Assembly: GCA_934140005.1 (NCBI GenBank)
Contig: CAKPBB010000017.1
Coordinates: forward strand, 1-36,862
DNA: 36,862 bases
Reading direction: 5' to 3'
DNA from: an uncultured Clostridia bacterium
Lineage (GTDB): Bacteria > Bacillota > Clostridia > TANB77 > CAG-508
Part shown: in pieces, positions 1-7,126 of the stretch
How positions within the stretch are numbered: the first letter of the stretch is position 1
Layout: every line of letters begins with the position of its first letter
The notes under the pieces: generated by a model
Seen by the model: only the letters and a program-made list of their open reading frames with translations
Told to the model about the DNA's origin: nothing
The model's database searches: none
Position numbers and translations under genes: made by a program

Positions 1-231
1 ACTAATTCACCTTTATCTATTTTATAAATTAAAAGCCAATCAGGTTGTATATGACATTCCCTATATCCGTTTATATTCACCTGTCAAATAATGTTCTTTA
101 TACTTTTCAGGTAATGTTTGTTCGTTAGCAAGCATATCAACAACTTCTTGCAATAACTTTAAATTAAGACCTCTTTTTTTTATCAATTTATAATCTTTTT
201 TAAATAAATTAGTATATTTTACTGTTAACAA
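1..231 (-). pseudogene. yafQ: YafQ/RelE-family mRNA interferase toxin, frameshifted and truncated by window edge
   Basis: The reading frame from a TTG start at 231 (GAGG about 9 nt upstream, inside the end of the antitoxin gene) gives MLTVKYTNLFKKDYKLIKKRG..., the N-terminus of YafQ-type RelE-superfamily toxins, ribosome-dependent mRNA endonucleases. It stops early at 61-63 after LTGEYK. Removing one base near position 69 restores GYRECHIQPDWLLIYKIDKG, the expected family continuation with its His and Asp-Trp positions, running off the window. So there is a one-base insertion (or sequencing error) in the middle of the toxin. An ATG further upstream (264) is in frame but lies inside the antitoxin gene and is less likely. 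The gene follows the antitoxin by 5 nt. The frameshift should inactivate the toxin unless it is an assembly error. Confidence 0.75.
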
Positions 232-236
232 ATTTA

Positions 237-503
237 TCAATCCTCTTTCTCTAAGTCTTTCCACATTTCATCTAAATTAGTATATCCCTTACTTAATCCT
301 ATTCCCTTTTCTGCATCTTCAATAGCTTTTCTAGTTTCTGCATTTAATTTTGGTACTTTTATTTCAAATGGAATGCTTTCAGTTAGGATTATTTGTCTTA
401 ATAACATATTGATAACATTTGTAAAATTTGTTCCAAGATAATCAAGAGTCTCTTTAGCTTGTTCTTTTATTTTATCATCTACATTAACATTTATTGTAGC
501 CAT
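237..503 (-). CDS. dinJ: DinJ/RelB-family antitoxin
   Basis: This 88-residue protein starts MATINVNVDDKIKEQAKETL, a ribbon-helix-helix DNA-binding N-terminus typical of RelB/DinJ antitoxins. The C-terminal half is charged and would wrap around and neutralise the YafQ toxin. Family members repress their own operon together with the toxin. A GGAGGTG ribosome binding site precedes the ATG. The gene has a consensus-like promoter overlapped by two short palindromes, which fits autoregulation. The toxin gene begins 5 nt after its stop and appears frameshifted, so this may be an orphaned antitoxin. Family assignment is firm; cognate partnership is inferred from adjacency. Confidence 0.85.
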   Translation of the reverse strand: MATINVNVDDKIKEQAKETLDYLGTNFTNVINMLLRQIILTESIPFEIKVPKLNAETRKAIEDAEKGIGLSKGYTNLDEMWKDLEKED

Positions 504-524
504 AATATCACCTCCATGCTATAT

Positions 525-562
525 TATACGTATATCATAACATATTATGTGTATATTTTCAA
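525..562 (-). promoter_or_regulatory. dinJ promoter with candidate operator palindromes
   Basis: On the minus strand TTGAAA (557-562) and TATGAT (534-539) are separated by 17 nt, a good sigma-A promoter. A perfect 10-bp palindrome tatacgtata (525-534) abuts the -10, and acatattatgt (540-550), also dyad-symmetric, lies in the spacer. RelB/DinJ antitoxins bind such short palindromes, so autorepression here is a reasonable inference. Confidence 0.6.
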
Positions 563-621
563 TATATTGTGTATGTTTTTTCATTTTTTATACATAGCAA
601 TGAAAAATTTCCCAAAAATTC

Positions 622-650
622 TTGACAATCAAAAATCGATATGTTATTAT
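622..650 (+). promoter_or_regulatory. Promoter of tRNA-Leu
   Basis: TTGACA (622-627), a 17-nt spacer and TATTAT (645-650) form a near-consensus sigma-A promoter 20 nt upstream of the tRNA 5' end. Confidence 0.75.
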
Positions 651-670
651 AGTTATTGTTGATAGCAATT

Positions 671-753
671 GCGGTAGTGGCGGAACTGGCAGACGCGCTA
701 GACTTAGGATCTAGTGGGAGACCGTGGGGGTTCAAGTCCTCTCTACCGCACCA
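671..753 (+). tRNA. tRNA-Leu (anticodon UAG)
   Basis: The acceptor stem gcggtag pairs with ctaccgc, followed by an A and an encoded CCA. The D arm, the anticodon arm ctaga-CTTAGGA-tctag (anticodon TAG), a variable arm and the T arm with ttcaagt are all visible. UAG reads CUN leucine codons. It is transcribed from its own promoter and followed by a terminator. It is one of the few plus-strand genes in the window. Confidence 0.95.
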
Positions 754-763
754 ATCATCTTAG

Positions 764-795
764 AATCAATCAGAATAATCTGGTTGATTTTTTAT
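764..795 (+). terminator. Rho-independent terminator of tRNA-Leu
   Basis: An 11-bp stem (aatcaatcaga with tctggttgatt, one G-U pair), an ATAA loop and a run of T residues lie 10 nt after the tRNA CCA end. Confidence 0.8.
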
Positions 796-800
796 TACCA

Positions 801-839
801 AAAGAAGAAGATATGAGATTATCTCATATCCTCTTCTTT
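801..839 (-). terminator. Hairpin terminator at end of the MBL-fold gene
   Basis: An 18-position inverted repeat with a single mismatch (801-818 against 822-839) and a 3-nt loop overlaps the last codons of the hydrolase gene. A-rich and T-rich arms on both sides mean it could also act on the plus strand as a second barrier after tRNA-Leu. Confidence 0.6.
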
Positions 840-1595
840 TTCTTTTACTTTAGGCAATACTATTACTTGACCTTCATTTGCAGCAATAACTCTAGGAAAA
901 ACTGATTTAGCTTCTTCTACATATCTTTCAGGTAATTCTTCTGGCCAAAAATGAGTCAACATCAACCCACCAACATTAGCTCCATTCGCAATTATTCCAG
1001 CTTGTTTAGCTGTTAAATGAGAATTAATTTCAGGGAAACCATAGGAAGTTAATAAACTCGATTCACTTATTAGTAAGTCAGCGCCTTTTGCAAACTCTAC
1101 TAATCTATCTTTAGCAGAAAATGATGTATCTGCTGTATATACTATTGTTTTACCTCCACCACTCAATTTTACAGCATATGTTTCAACTGGATGATCTGTT
1201 GGACAAAAACTAATATCTATATCTCCAATTTTCAAACTATTTTTCGGTGTAATTGTATGATAATTAGCAAAACTATATTCTTCTTCAACAACATCTTTTT
1301 GCTTACTTTCAGGTGTTGATGGCAAATATATATCTATAGGTCTTTCTATTCTTTTTTGATTATGATATACAAAAGCCGAATACTGAATATTATAAATATC
1401 ATTATAATGATCTCTATGTAAATGACTTATAATAACAGATAAATTATTTAAGTCTGTTGGAAATCTTAATAATTTATGTGTTCCACTTCCACAATCTAAC
1501 AATATTTTAGTTTTACCTTCTGTTATCAAGAACCCCGGGCAATTATGCATTTCTGTCCCATGTGGTGATTCCACACCTAATACTTTTAATTTCAT
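819..1595 (-). CDS. Metallo-beta-lactamase-fold hydrolase, RNase Z-like
   Basis: About 258 residues beginning MKLKVLGVESPHG. The zinc-binding motif HLHRDHYND is the family HxHxDH signature. Later metal ligands are visible in the CPTDHPVET and YTADTSF segments and in the C-terminal LTHFWPEE. The layout resembles single-domain RNase Z/ElaC-like or phosphodiesterase-type MBL hydrolases, but substrate cannot be told from the sequence. The start is chosen at the ATG at 1595, 8 nt after a GAGG site; an in-frame GTG at 1604 overlaps that site and is unlikely to be used. It is the last gene of a minus-strand run and ends in a hairpin terminator. Confidence 0.8.
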   Translation of the reverse strand: MKLKVLGVESPHGTEMHNCPGFLITEGKTKILLDCGSGTHKLLRFPTDLNNLSVIISHLHRDHYNDIYNIQYSAFVYHNQKRIERPIDIYLPSTPESKQKDVVEEEYSFANYHTITPKNSLKIGDIDISFCPTDHPVETYAVKLSGGGKTIVYTADTSFSAKDRLVEFAKGADLLISESSLLTSYGFPEINSHLTAKQAGIIANGANVGGLMLTHFWPEELPERYVEEAKSVFPRVIAANEGQVIVLPKVKEKEEDMR

Positions 1596-1632
1596 CATTC
1601 TCACCTCACAATATATTGCTCATTGCCAATAC

Positions 1633-2829
1633 TTAAATCTCCTTATTCTCTTTTGCAATATTTTCCCAATATTCATTTATTTTATTTTCAAACCAAATAA
1701 ATCTTTCCTTTGTAAATTTTGAAAAATCTTCCATAGACACTTTTTCAAACAATGAATTGTTCCTCAAGAATAAATTTTCAATTATCTCTTCTCTATATTT
1801 TAAATAAAACTCGTATGATTCGTTTTTAAATTTTCTTATTTCTAATTCTTTAAAATCATAAGTAAAATAATGTATTACATTTTCATCATTTTGTATTTTT
1901 TCCATTACTTCGTTTGAAATATATTCAAATACATCATTTAGAAATTTAATATATCCTTTACTTTGTAATTCTTCATTACTCATTTTATCTATTTCATTTT
2001 CTTCTTTTATAAAAATAAGATTTAAATTATATTTAGATATCATTTTTTTATAGCATAACCCATAATCTAGCTCATATTGATTTTCATTTAATTTTATAAT
2101 TCTAGCACATAGCATTTTTAAAATGCTTGTTATAAATCCTACAATATCATAATTTCTTTTAATAAATGGTACTATATATAAATACTTAACAGGTTTTAGC
2201 TTATCATCTATCTTACTTAAATTATATTCTATATAATATGCATCTAAATATTTTCTCTTTTCAGTTTTCGCCATAAAAATTTTATAATCAAATTTCGGAT
2301 CAATTATTACATTATCATTATCTCTTTTTTCTTTAATTATACTGAAACTGCTTGAATTTTTTCCAAATTCCAAATCTGCTAAATCATGATAATTTTCATG
2401 ATTTGATTCATAAAATTCATTAAGTAATTTCATATGATATTCAATAGAATTTTCGATATATTTTTTTACTTTTTCATTATAAATGTAGTTTTTTTCATAA
2501 TCGTCATTTCCAAATAACTTAGCCAATTCCAAGCTAAATCCTTGGTATTCATCCTCTATTTCATTATTTTTGCCAACAAATTTTGGCTTAAATTTTGCTT
2601 TATCATCAGTCCAAAAAATGTTTTTCATATTATAATGTTCAAAAATTATTAGTGGTTCTATATTGTTTTTTTCATTTTCAACTACTGTTCTATATTTTTC
2701 TCCAATTGTTTCTATAATCTTATCACAAATATAGTCTAGCAAATTTTTGACTTCTTTTTCAAATTCTTTATATATTTCTTTTTTTAGCTCACTATTTTCA
2801 TATAAAAATATTTTTGTACTATCTTGCAT
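1633..2829 (-). CDS. Hypothetical protein, 398 aa, unrecognised
   Basis: I do not recognise this protein. It is soluble, Lys/Glu/Asn-rich and predicted mostly helical, without signal peptide, membrane segment or cysteine motif. A beta-type segment lies in the middle (YLDAYYIEYNLSKIDD then KYLYIVPFIKRNYDIVGF), followed by long charged helices. It sits between a polysaccharide deacetylase gene (41 nt upstream) and the MBL-fold hydrolase (about 37 nt downstream), all on the same strand and probably co-transcribed. A weak AAGG-type ribosome binding site precedes the ATG. No function is proposed. Confidence 0.7.
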   Translation of the reverse strand: MQDSTKIFLYENSELKKEIYKEFEKEVKNLLDYICDKIIETIGEKYRTVVENEKNNIEPLIIFEHYNMKNIFWTDDKAKFKPKFVGKNNEIEDEYQGFSLELAKLFGNDDYEKNYIYNEKVKKYIENSIEYHMKLLNEFYESNHENYHDLADLEFGKNSSSFSIIKEKRDNDNVIIDPKFDYKIFMAKTEKRKYLDAYYIEYNLSKIDDKLKPVKYLYIVPFIKRNYDIVGFITSILKMLCARIIKLNENQYELDYGLCYKKMISKYNLNLIFIKEENEIDKMSNEELQSKGYIKFLNDVFEYISNEVMEKIQNDENVIHYFTYDFKELEIRKFKNESYEFYLKYREEIIENLFLRNNSLFEKVSMEDFSKFTKERFIWFENKINEYWENIAKENKEI

Positions 2830-2870
2830 ATTTTGTATCCTTTCAGATTTATCTTTCGTTATCGATACAT

Positions 2871-3962
2871 TTACTTATTAAAAATTTCATAAAAATTTTT
2901 GAAAACATAGCCTTGTTCTTTAAAATATTTAATAATATCTGGTAGTGCTTCTAAAGTGTAAGACTTATCCCCTGCATCATGCATTAGCAAAATAACACTA
3001 TTGCTATTTCCTTTAGTTGTAATCATTCTATTTATTAATTTTTCTTTATTTGTAATACCTTCAGCATCACCAGTTAAAGAATTCCAATTAGTTGATGCTA
3101 TTCCTCTAGCTGTTAAATTCTTTTTAGCCTTTGCTTTTAAATCGTTATACTTGCCACCACTTGAGCCACCTGGAAATCTAAATAGTCTAGTATGATATTC
3201 TGTATTATTCAAAGCAGTTTGAACAGCTTTTTCACACTTTATATATTCATCATATACACTTTCAATACTTGAATATATTTGAGAATATTTATGAGAATAT
3301 CCATGGTTTGCAATAAAATGCCCCTCATTAAATTCTCTTTGAACTAAACTTGGATTTAATTCAACTCTACTACCTAATACAAAGAAAGTTGCTGTAACAT
3401 CCTCTGCTTTTAGTACATCTAATATCTTAGGTGTAATTTCTTTAGATGGTCCATCATCAAAAGTTAAATATACTTGTTTTTCATTTGAAGAATATATTTG
3501 TTTTATTTCTTCTTGTGCATTTGGATTTTCACCAGGTACAAAGCCCTTTTTTATGTTTTCTTCCAAATGAACTGGTATTTGCATATGAGTTCCTATATAT
3601 ACTCGTGCATTTTTATCTAAATTTTTAGTTGGTTCAGTTATAATAACACTATTATTAGCTGTACTATAATTATTTTCATTATTATTATTTTCCGAATCAT
3701 TCTTTATTTCAGAATTATTTCCTGATACATTTTTTTGACTTTCTTCGACATTGTTCTCTATCGTATTATCAGATTGCTCATTTTGATTATCTTTTTGTTT
3801 ATTTTTAAAGTAATTATGTGTTAATAAAAAACTTCCTAGTAAAACAATTACAACAATTGTTAATGTTGATATCAGTTTAATTTTCCTTTTTATTCTTTTT
3901 CGCTCATATTCTTCATAAGTTTCTAATTCTTCATCTTCTCCATTTTCATAATTGTATAGCAT
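2871..3962 (-). CDS. Membrane-anchored polysaccharide (peptidoglycan) deacetylase, NodB domain
   Basis: This 363-residue protein has a short cytoplasmic N-terminus, one membrane anchor near residues 30-50 (LISTLTIVVIVLLGSFLL) and an Asn/Glu/Ser-rich extracellular linker to about residue 105. A NodB carbohydrate esterase-4 domain follows. Its motifs are TFDDGP (catalytic base and metal Asp), HGYSH (metal His pair), RFPGG, the W-N-x-L-T-G-D region and LLMHDAG. The family removes acetyl groups from N-acetylglucosamine; in Firmicutes this usually means peptidoglycan deacetylation and lysozyme resistance. Sporulation-specific PdaA-type roles are also possible. It has its own promoter and leads the 398-residue and MBL-fold genes. 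Confidence 0.85.
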   Translation of the reverse strand: MLYNYENGEDEELETYEEYERKRIKRKIKLISTLTIVVIVLLGSFLLTHNYFKNKQKDNQNEQSDNTIENNVEESQKNVSGNNSEIKNDSENNNNENNYSTANNSVIITEPTKNLDKNARVYIGTHMQIPVHLEENIKKGFVPGENPNAQEEIKQIYSSNEKQVYLTFDDGPSKEITPKILDVLKAEDVTATFFVLGSRVELNPSLVQREFNEGHFIANHGYSHKYSQIYSSIESVYDEYIKCEKAVQTALNNTEYHTRLFRFPGGSSGGKYNDLKAKAKKNLTARGIASTNWNSLTGDAEGITNKEKLINRMITTKGNSNSVILLMHDAGDKSYTLEALPDIIKYFKEQGYVFKNFYEIFNK

Positions 3963-4014
3963 TTTATCACTCCTGAATTGACATTATTCAACATATTTCT
4001 TCTACATTGCCTTT

Positions 4015-4042
4015 ATTATACCTTATTTTAATCTTTTTTCAA
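4015..4042 (-). promoter_or_regulatory. Promoter of the deacetylase gene
   Basis: TTGAAA (4037-4042) and TATAAT (4015-4020) are spaced by 16 nt, about 50 nt upstream of the start codon. Confidence 0.6.
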
Positions 4043-4076
4043 GCTTTTATTTATTATAAAGTAATATTTCTATACA

Positions 4077-4119
4077 TAAAAAAGCCATTTGCAAAACATT
4101 TAACCTTTTGCAAACAGCT
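4077..4119 (-). terminator. Terminator of the P-type ATPase gene
   Basis: A 14-bp stem with one or two imperfect pairs (4083-4096 with 4106-4119) is followed on the minus strand by six T residues, 24 nt after the ATPase stop codon. Confidence 0.8.
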
Positions 4120-4142
4120 TTCTTTTGAATCAAAAAATAAAT

Positions 4143-6848
4143 TTATTCATCTTTACTTGTATTTATTTTAAATAATTTCATAATCTCTACTATAACAATT
4201 GGTGAGAAAATCAATATTAATGTTTCTGCTAGTTTATCAACTGGTAATAATACAATACTAAATATTGTTCTCAAAGCTGGAACTAGCAATACCAAAAACA
4301 TTAAGGCAGCTGAAACTAAAATTGCTAATAATAAATATTTATTATTGAATGGATTTGATTTGAATATTGATTTTTTATTGTTTCTAACATTAAATACATG
4401 TACAAGTTCTGAAAAAGCTAAAACAGCAAATGCCATTGTCTGAGCTGTATCAATTTTCATCATTGGATCTGGTGAGTTTGTAGCTAATCCTAATATAAAT
4501 GCAATTAAAGTTAATAAACCAATCATAATTCCTTGATATATAATTCTGAAAGATAATCCCTTTGTAAATACACCTTTAGAATTTTTTGAAGGTTTTCTAT
4601 TCATAATATCTTTTTCTGCTGGGTCATAAGCTAATGCTAATGCTGGTAATGAATCAGTTACCAAATTTATCCATAAAATTTGAATTGGTAATAATGGTTC
4701 TAAATAATTTATATATTCTTGAGGTATACCAAATTTTGCTGCAAGCCATGGTGTTATCAATATTGCTATAAACAATACTACAATTTCTCCAACATTGCTT
4801 GAAAGTAAAAATGCAATTGCTTTTATGATATTATCATATATTCTTCTTCCTTCTTCAACTGCTGAAACAACTGTTGCAAAGTTATCATCTGTCAATATTA
4901 CATCTGCGGCTTCTTTAGCAACATCAGTACCTACAACTCCCATAGCACAACCTATATCTGCTTTTTTTAGAGCTGGTGCATCATTTACACCATCACCTGT
5001 CATAGCAACAATTTCGCCATTTGCTTGCCAAGCTCTAACTATACGAACTTTATGCTCTGGTGATACTCTTGCATATACTGAAATATTACGAACTCTTTTT
5101 TCTAACTCTTCATCAGACATAGCTTCTAATTCTGTTCCTGTAACAGCTTCATCATCTTCTTTTAAAATTCCTAATTCTTTTGCAATAGCAGTTGCTGTAA
5201 TTTTATGGTCACCCGTAATCATTACAGTTTTTATTCCTGCAGAATTACACTTTTTAACAGCTTCTTTAACTTCTTCTCTTGGTGGATCAATCATTCCTAC
5301 CATACCAACAAATATTAAATCAGATTCTAAATTTTGCATATCTTTTTCTGTTAAAGGATGATTAAATTCCTTGTATGCCATTGCTAAAACTCTTAACGCA
5401 TTTTCTGCCATCTCTTTATTGCTTTTTTGTATATCTGGAATATAATTTTCTAAGTCTTTTCTTATTTCTCCATTTTTTGAATATGCTATACAACATTTCA
5501 AAAGTTCATCTACACCACCTTTAGTGTATACAATAAATTTCTCACCAACTTTATGAACTGTTGTCATAAGTTTTCTATCAGAATCAAATGGAATTTCTGC
5601 AACTCTTGGATTTTCTTTATAAATATTTTTTGAGAAATTCAACTTAAGTCCCATATCTACTAAAGCTGTTTCTGTTGGATCACCTGTTAAAGTTCCATCA
5701 TTTGCAATCTTTGTATCATTACAAAGCATACTTGCTTCAACTGCTGTTTCTGCTTCAATGCTTAAAGTTCCCTGTTCTTCTATTCCAGTCAATTTTCCAT
5801 TTGCAAAAATCTTTTGAACTGTCATTTTATTTTGTGTTAGTGTTCCTGTTTTATCTGAACAAATTACACTCGCACTTCCTAAAGTTTCAACAGCTGGTAA
5901 TTTCTTTACTATTGCATTTCTTTTTACCATTCTTTGTACACCAATTGCCAATACAATAGTTGAAATTGCTGCTAAACCTTCTGGAATTGCGGCAACAGCT
6001 AATGAAACTGCTGTCATAAACATATGAATTGGTTCTTTTCCATATAAAGTACCCACTATAAAAATTATTGCACAAATTACTAAAGCAACTATTCCTAATG
6101 TTTTTCCTAAATTGTTTAATTTAACTTGAAGTGGAGTTTCCTCATCTTCTGTTTCGTTAATCATTTCTGCAATTTTTCCAACTTCTGTTTCCATTCCTGT
6201 TTCAACTACAATGCCTTTTCCTCTACCATAAGTAATTAAGCTAGACGAAAATAAAATATTTTTTCTATCTCCTAAAGGTGCTTCACCTTCTATTGTATCT
6301 GCTTTTTTCTCTACCGGAACAGATTCTCCTGTTAATGCTGATTCCTGTGACTTTAAATTTACAGCTTCTATAATTCTTAAATCAGCAGGTATAAAATCAC
6401 CTGTTTCAAGAACTACAATATCACCTGGCACAAGGTCTTTTGATTGTACTACTTGTAATTTTCCATTTCTAATAACTTTAGCTACATGGCTACTCATTTT
6501 TTGTAAAGCTTCCAAAGATTTTTCTGCTTTATTTTCTTGTGCCACACCAATAATTGCATTTACAATTACAACAATCATTATAATTATAGTATCTGTGATT
6601 CCCTCACCTTCTTTTACACCAATGATTCCAGAAACTATTGCAGCAATAATTAAAACAATTATCATGAAGTCTTTAAACTGTTCTAAGAACTTCTGAAACA
6701 AACTTTTCTTTTTCTTTGCTTTCAATTCATTAAAACCATATTGTGATTGTCTTCTTGTTACCTCTTCTTGTTTTAAACCTGCATCAACATCTGTGTTCAA
6801 TTTTCTTTGAACTTCATCAACACTTAAATTAAACCAATTTTGATTCAT
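4143..6848 (-). CDS. P-type cation-transporting ATPase (type II, Ca2+/Mn2+ class)
   Basis: About 901 residues with the full P2-type layout. There is an N-terminal cation ATPase domain, an M1-M2 pair, an actuator domain with TGES, M3-M4 with the AAIPEGLAA ion-site motif, and the phosphorylation site DKTGTLTQNK. A nucleotide-binding domain with KGGVDELL and TGDGVNDAPALKKADIG follows, then M5-M10 including NLVTDSLPALALAYDP. These M4/M6 motifs match SERCA/PMCA-like pumps. The start is the ATG at 6848, 5 nt after GGAGG; the longer upstream frame lacks a binding site. It is transcribed alone, behind a yybP-ykoY Mn2+ riboswitch and ahead of a terminator. I infer that it exports Mn2+, perhaps with Ca2+, as known for riboswitch-controlled relatives. 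Confidence 0.92.
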   Translation of the reverse strand: MNQNWFNLSVDEVQRKLNTDVDAGLKQEEVTRRQSQYGFNELKAKKKKSLFQKFLEQFKDFMIIVLIIAAIVSGIIGVKEGEGITDTIIIMIVVIVNAIIGVAQENKAEKSLEALQKMSSHVAKVIRNGKLQVVQSKDLVPGDIVVLETGDFIPADLRIIEAVNLKSQESALTGESVPVEKKADTIEGEAPLGDRKNILFSSSLITYGRGKGIVVETGMETEVGKIAEMINETEDEETPLQVKLNNLGKTLGIVALVICAIIFIVGTLYGKEPIHMFMTAVSLAVAAIPEGLAAISTIVLAIGVQRMVKRNAIVKKLPAVETLGSASVICSDKTGTLTQNKMTVQKIFANGKLTGIEEQGTLSIEAETAVEASMLCNDTKIANDGTLTGDPTETALVDMGLKLNFSKNIYKENPRVAEIPFDSDRKLMTTVHKVGEKFIVYTKGGVDELLKCCIAYSKNGEIRKDLENYIPDIQKSNKEMAENALRVLAMAYKEFNHPLTEKDMQNLESDLIFVGMVGMIDPPREEVKEAVKKCNSAGIKTVMITGDHKITATAIAKELGILKEDDEAVTGTELEAMSDEELEKRVRNISVYARVSPEHKVRIVRAWQANGEIVAMTGDGVNDAPALKKADIGCAMGVVGTDVAKEAADVILTDDNFATVVSAVEEGRRIYDNIIKAIAFLLSSNVGEIVVLFIAILITPWLAAKFGIPQEYINYLEPLLPIQILWINLVTDSLPALALAYDPAEKDIMNRKPSKNSKGVFTKGLSFRIIYQGIMIGLLTLIAFILGLATNSPDPMMKIDTAQTMAFAVLAFSELVHVFNVRNNKKSIFKSNPFNNKYLLLAILVSAALMFLVLLVPALRTIFSIVLLPVDKLAETLILIFSPIVIVEIMKLFKINTSKDE

Positions 6849-6946
6849 GTCTACCTCCATTATATTTATTATTTTTACTTTACCATAAAATATTCTTCCA
6901 CAGTAAAATATAAATTTCATCTTTTATTAAGCATACCTTACAAATA

Positions 6947-7072
6947 TAAAAAGAGACTTCTAAAGAAACTAAACATTTCTTTAAAAGTCTCACTTCTCTT
7001 ACGAGTTTACTAACCAGATTTAAAATCGAGATTGTTGATTAGTAAATTTATAAGCTACTCCCTCTTAAACAT
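6947..7072 (-). promoter_or_regulatory. yybP-ykoY (Mn2+-sensing) riboswitch with intrinsic terminator
   Basis: The minus-strand leader begins with GGGAGTAGC (near 7055-7063), the hallmark 5' segment of the yybP-ykoY aptamer. It is followed by a TTTACTA/TAGTAAA helix enclosing ATCAACAATCTCGA and CTGG, and ends with GTGAGACTTTTAAAG. These blocks line up in order with my memory of the ykoY aptamer. The 3' GAGACTTTT strand is also one arm of a 16-position terminator stem (6953-6968 with 6976-6991, one mismatch) followed by five T residues. Aptamer and terminator are therefore mutually exclusive. This predicts a metal-activated ON switch for the ATPase. Confidence 0.8.
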
Positions 7073-7078
7073 ATTTGT

Positions 7079-7107
7079 ATTATACTAAAAAGTATTTTTC
7101 TTTTCAA
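7079..7107 (-). promoter_or_regulatory. Promoter of riboswitch-ATPase transcript
   Basis: TTGAAA (7102-7107) and TATAAT (7079-7084) are separated by 17 nt. Transcription would begin near 7072, right at the 5' edge of the aptamer. Confidence 0.75.
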
Positions 7108-7126
7108 GTATTTTATCAAAAATTTA

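Noticed and set aside
4795..5361. Plus-strand 188-codon frame opposite the P-type ATPase
   Set aside because: The opposite strand encodes fully conserved ATPase motifs; the plus-strand product is Ser/Thr/Ala-rich antisense with no start signal.
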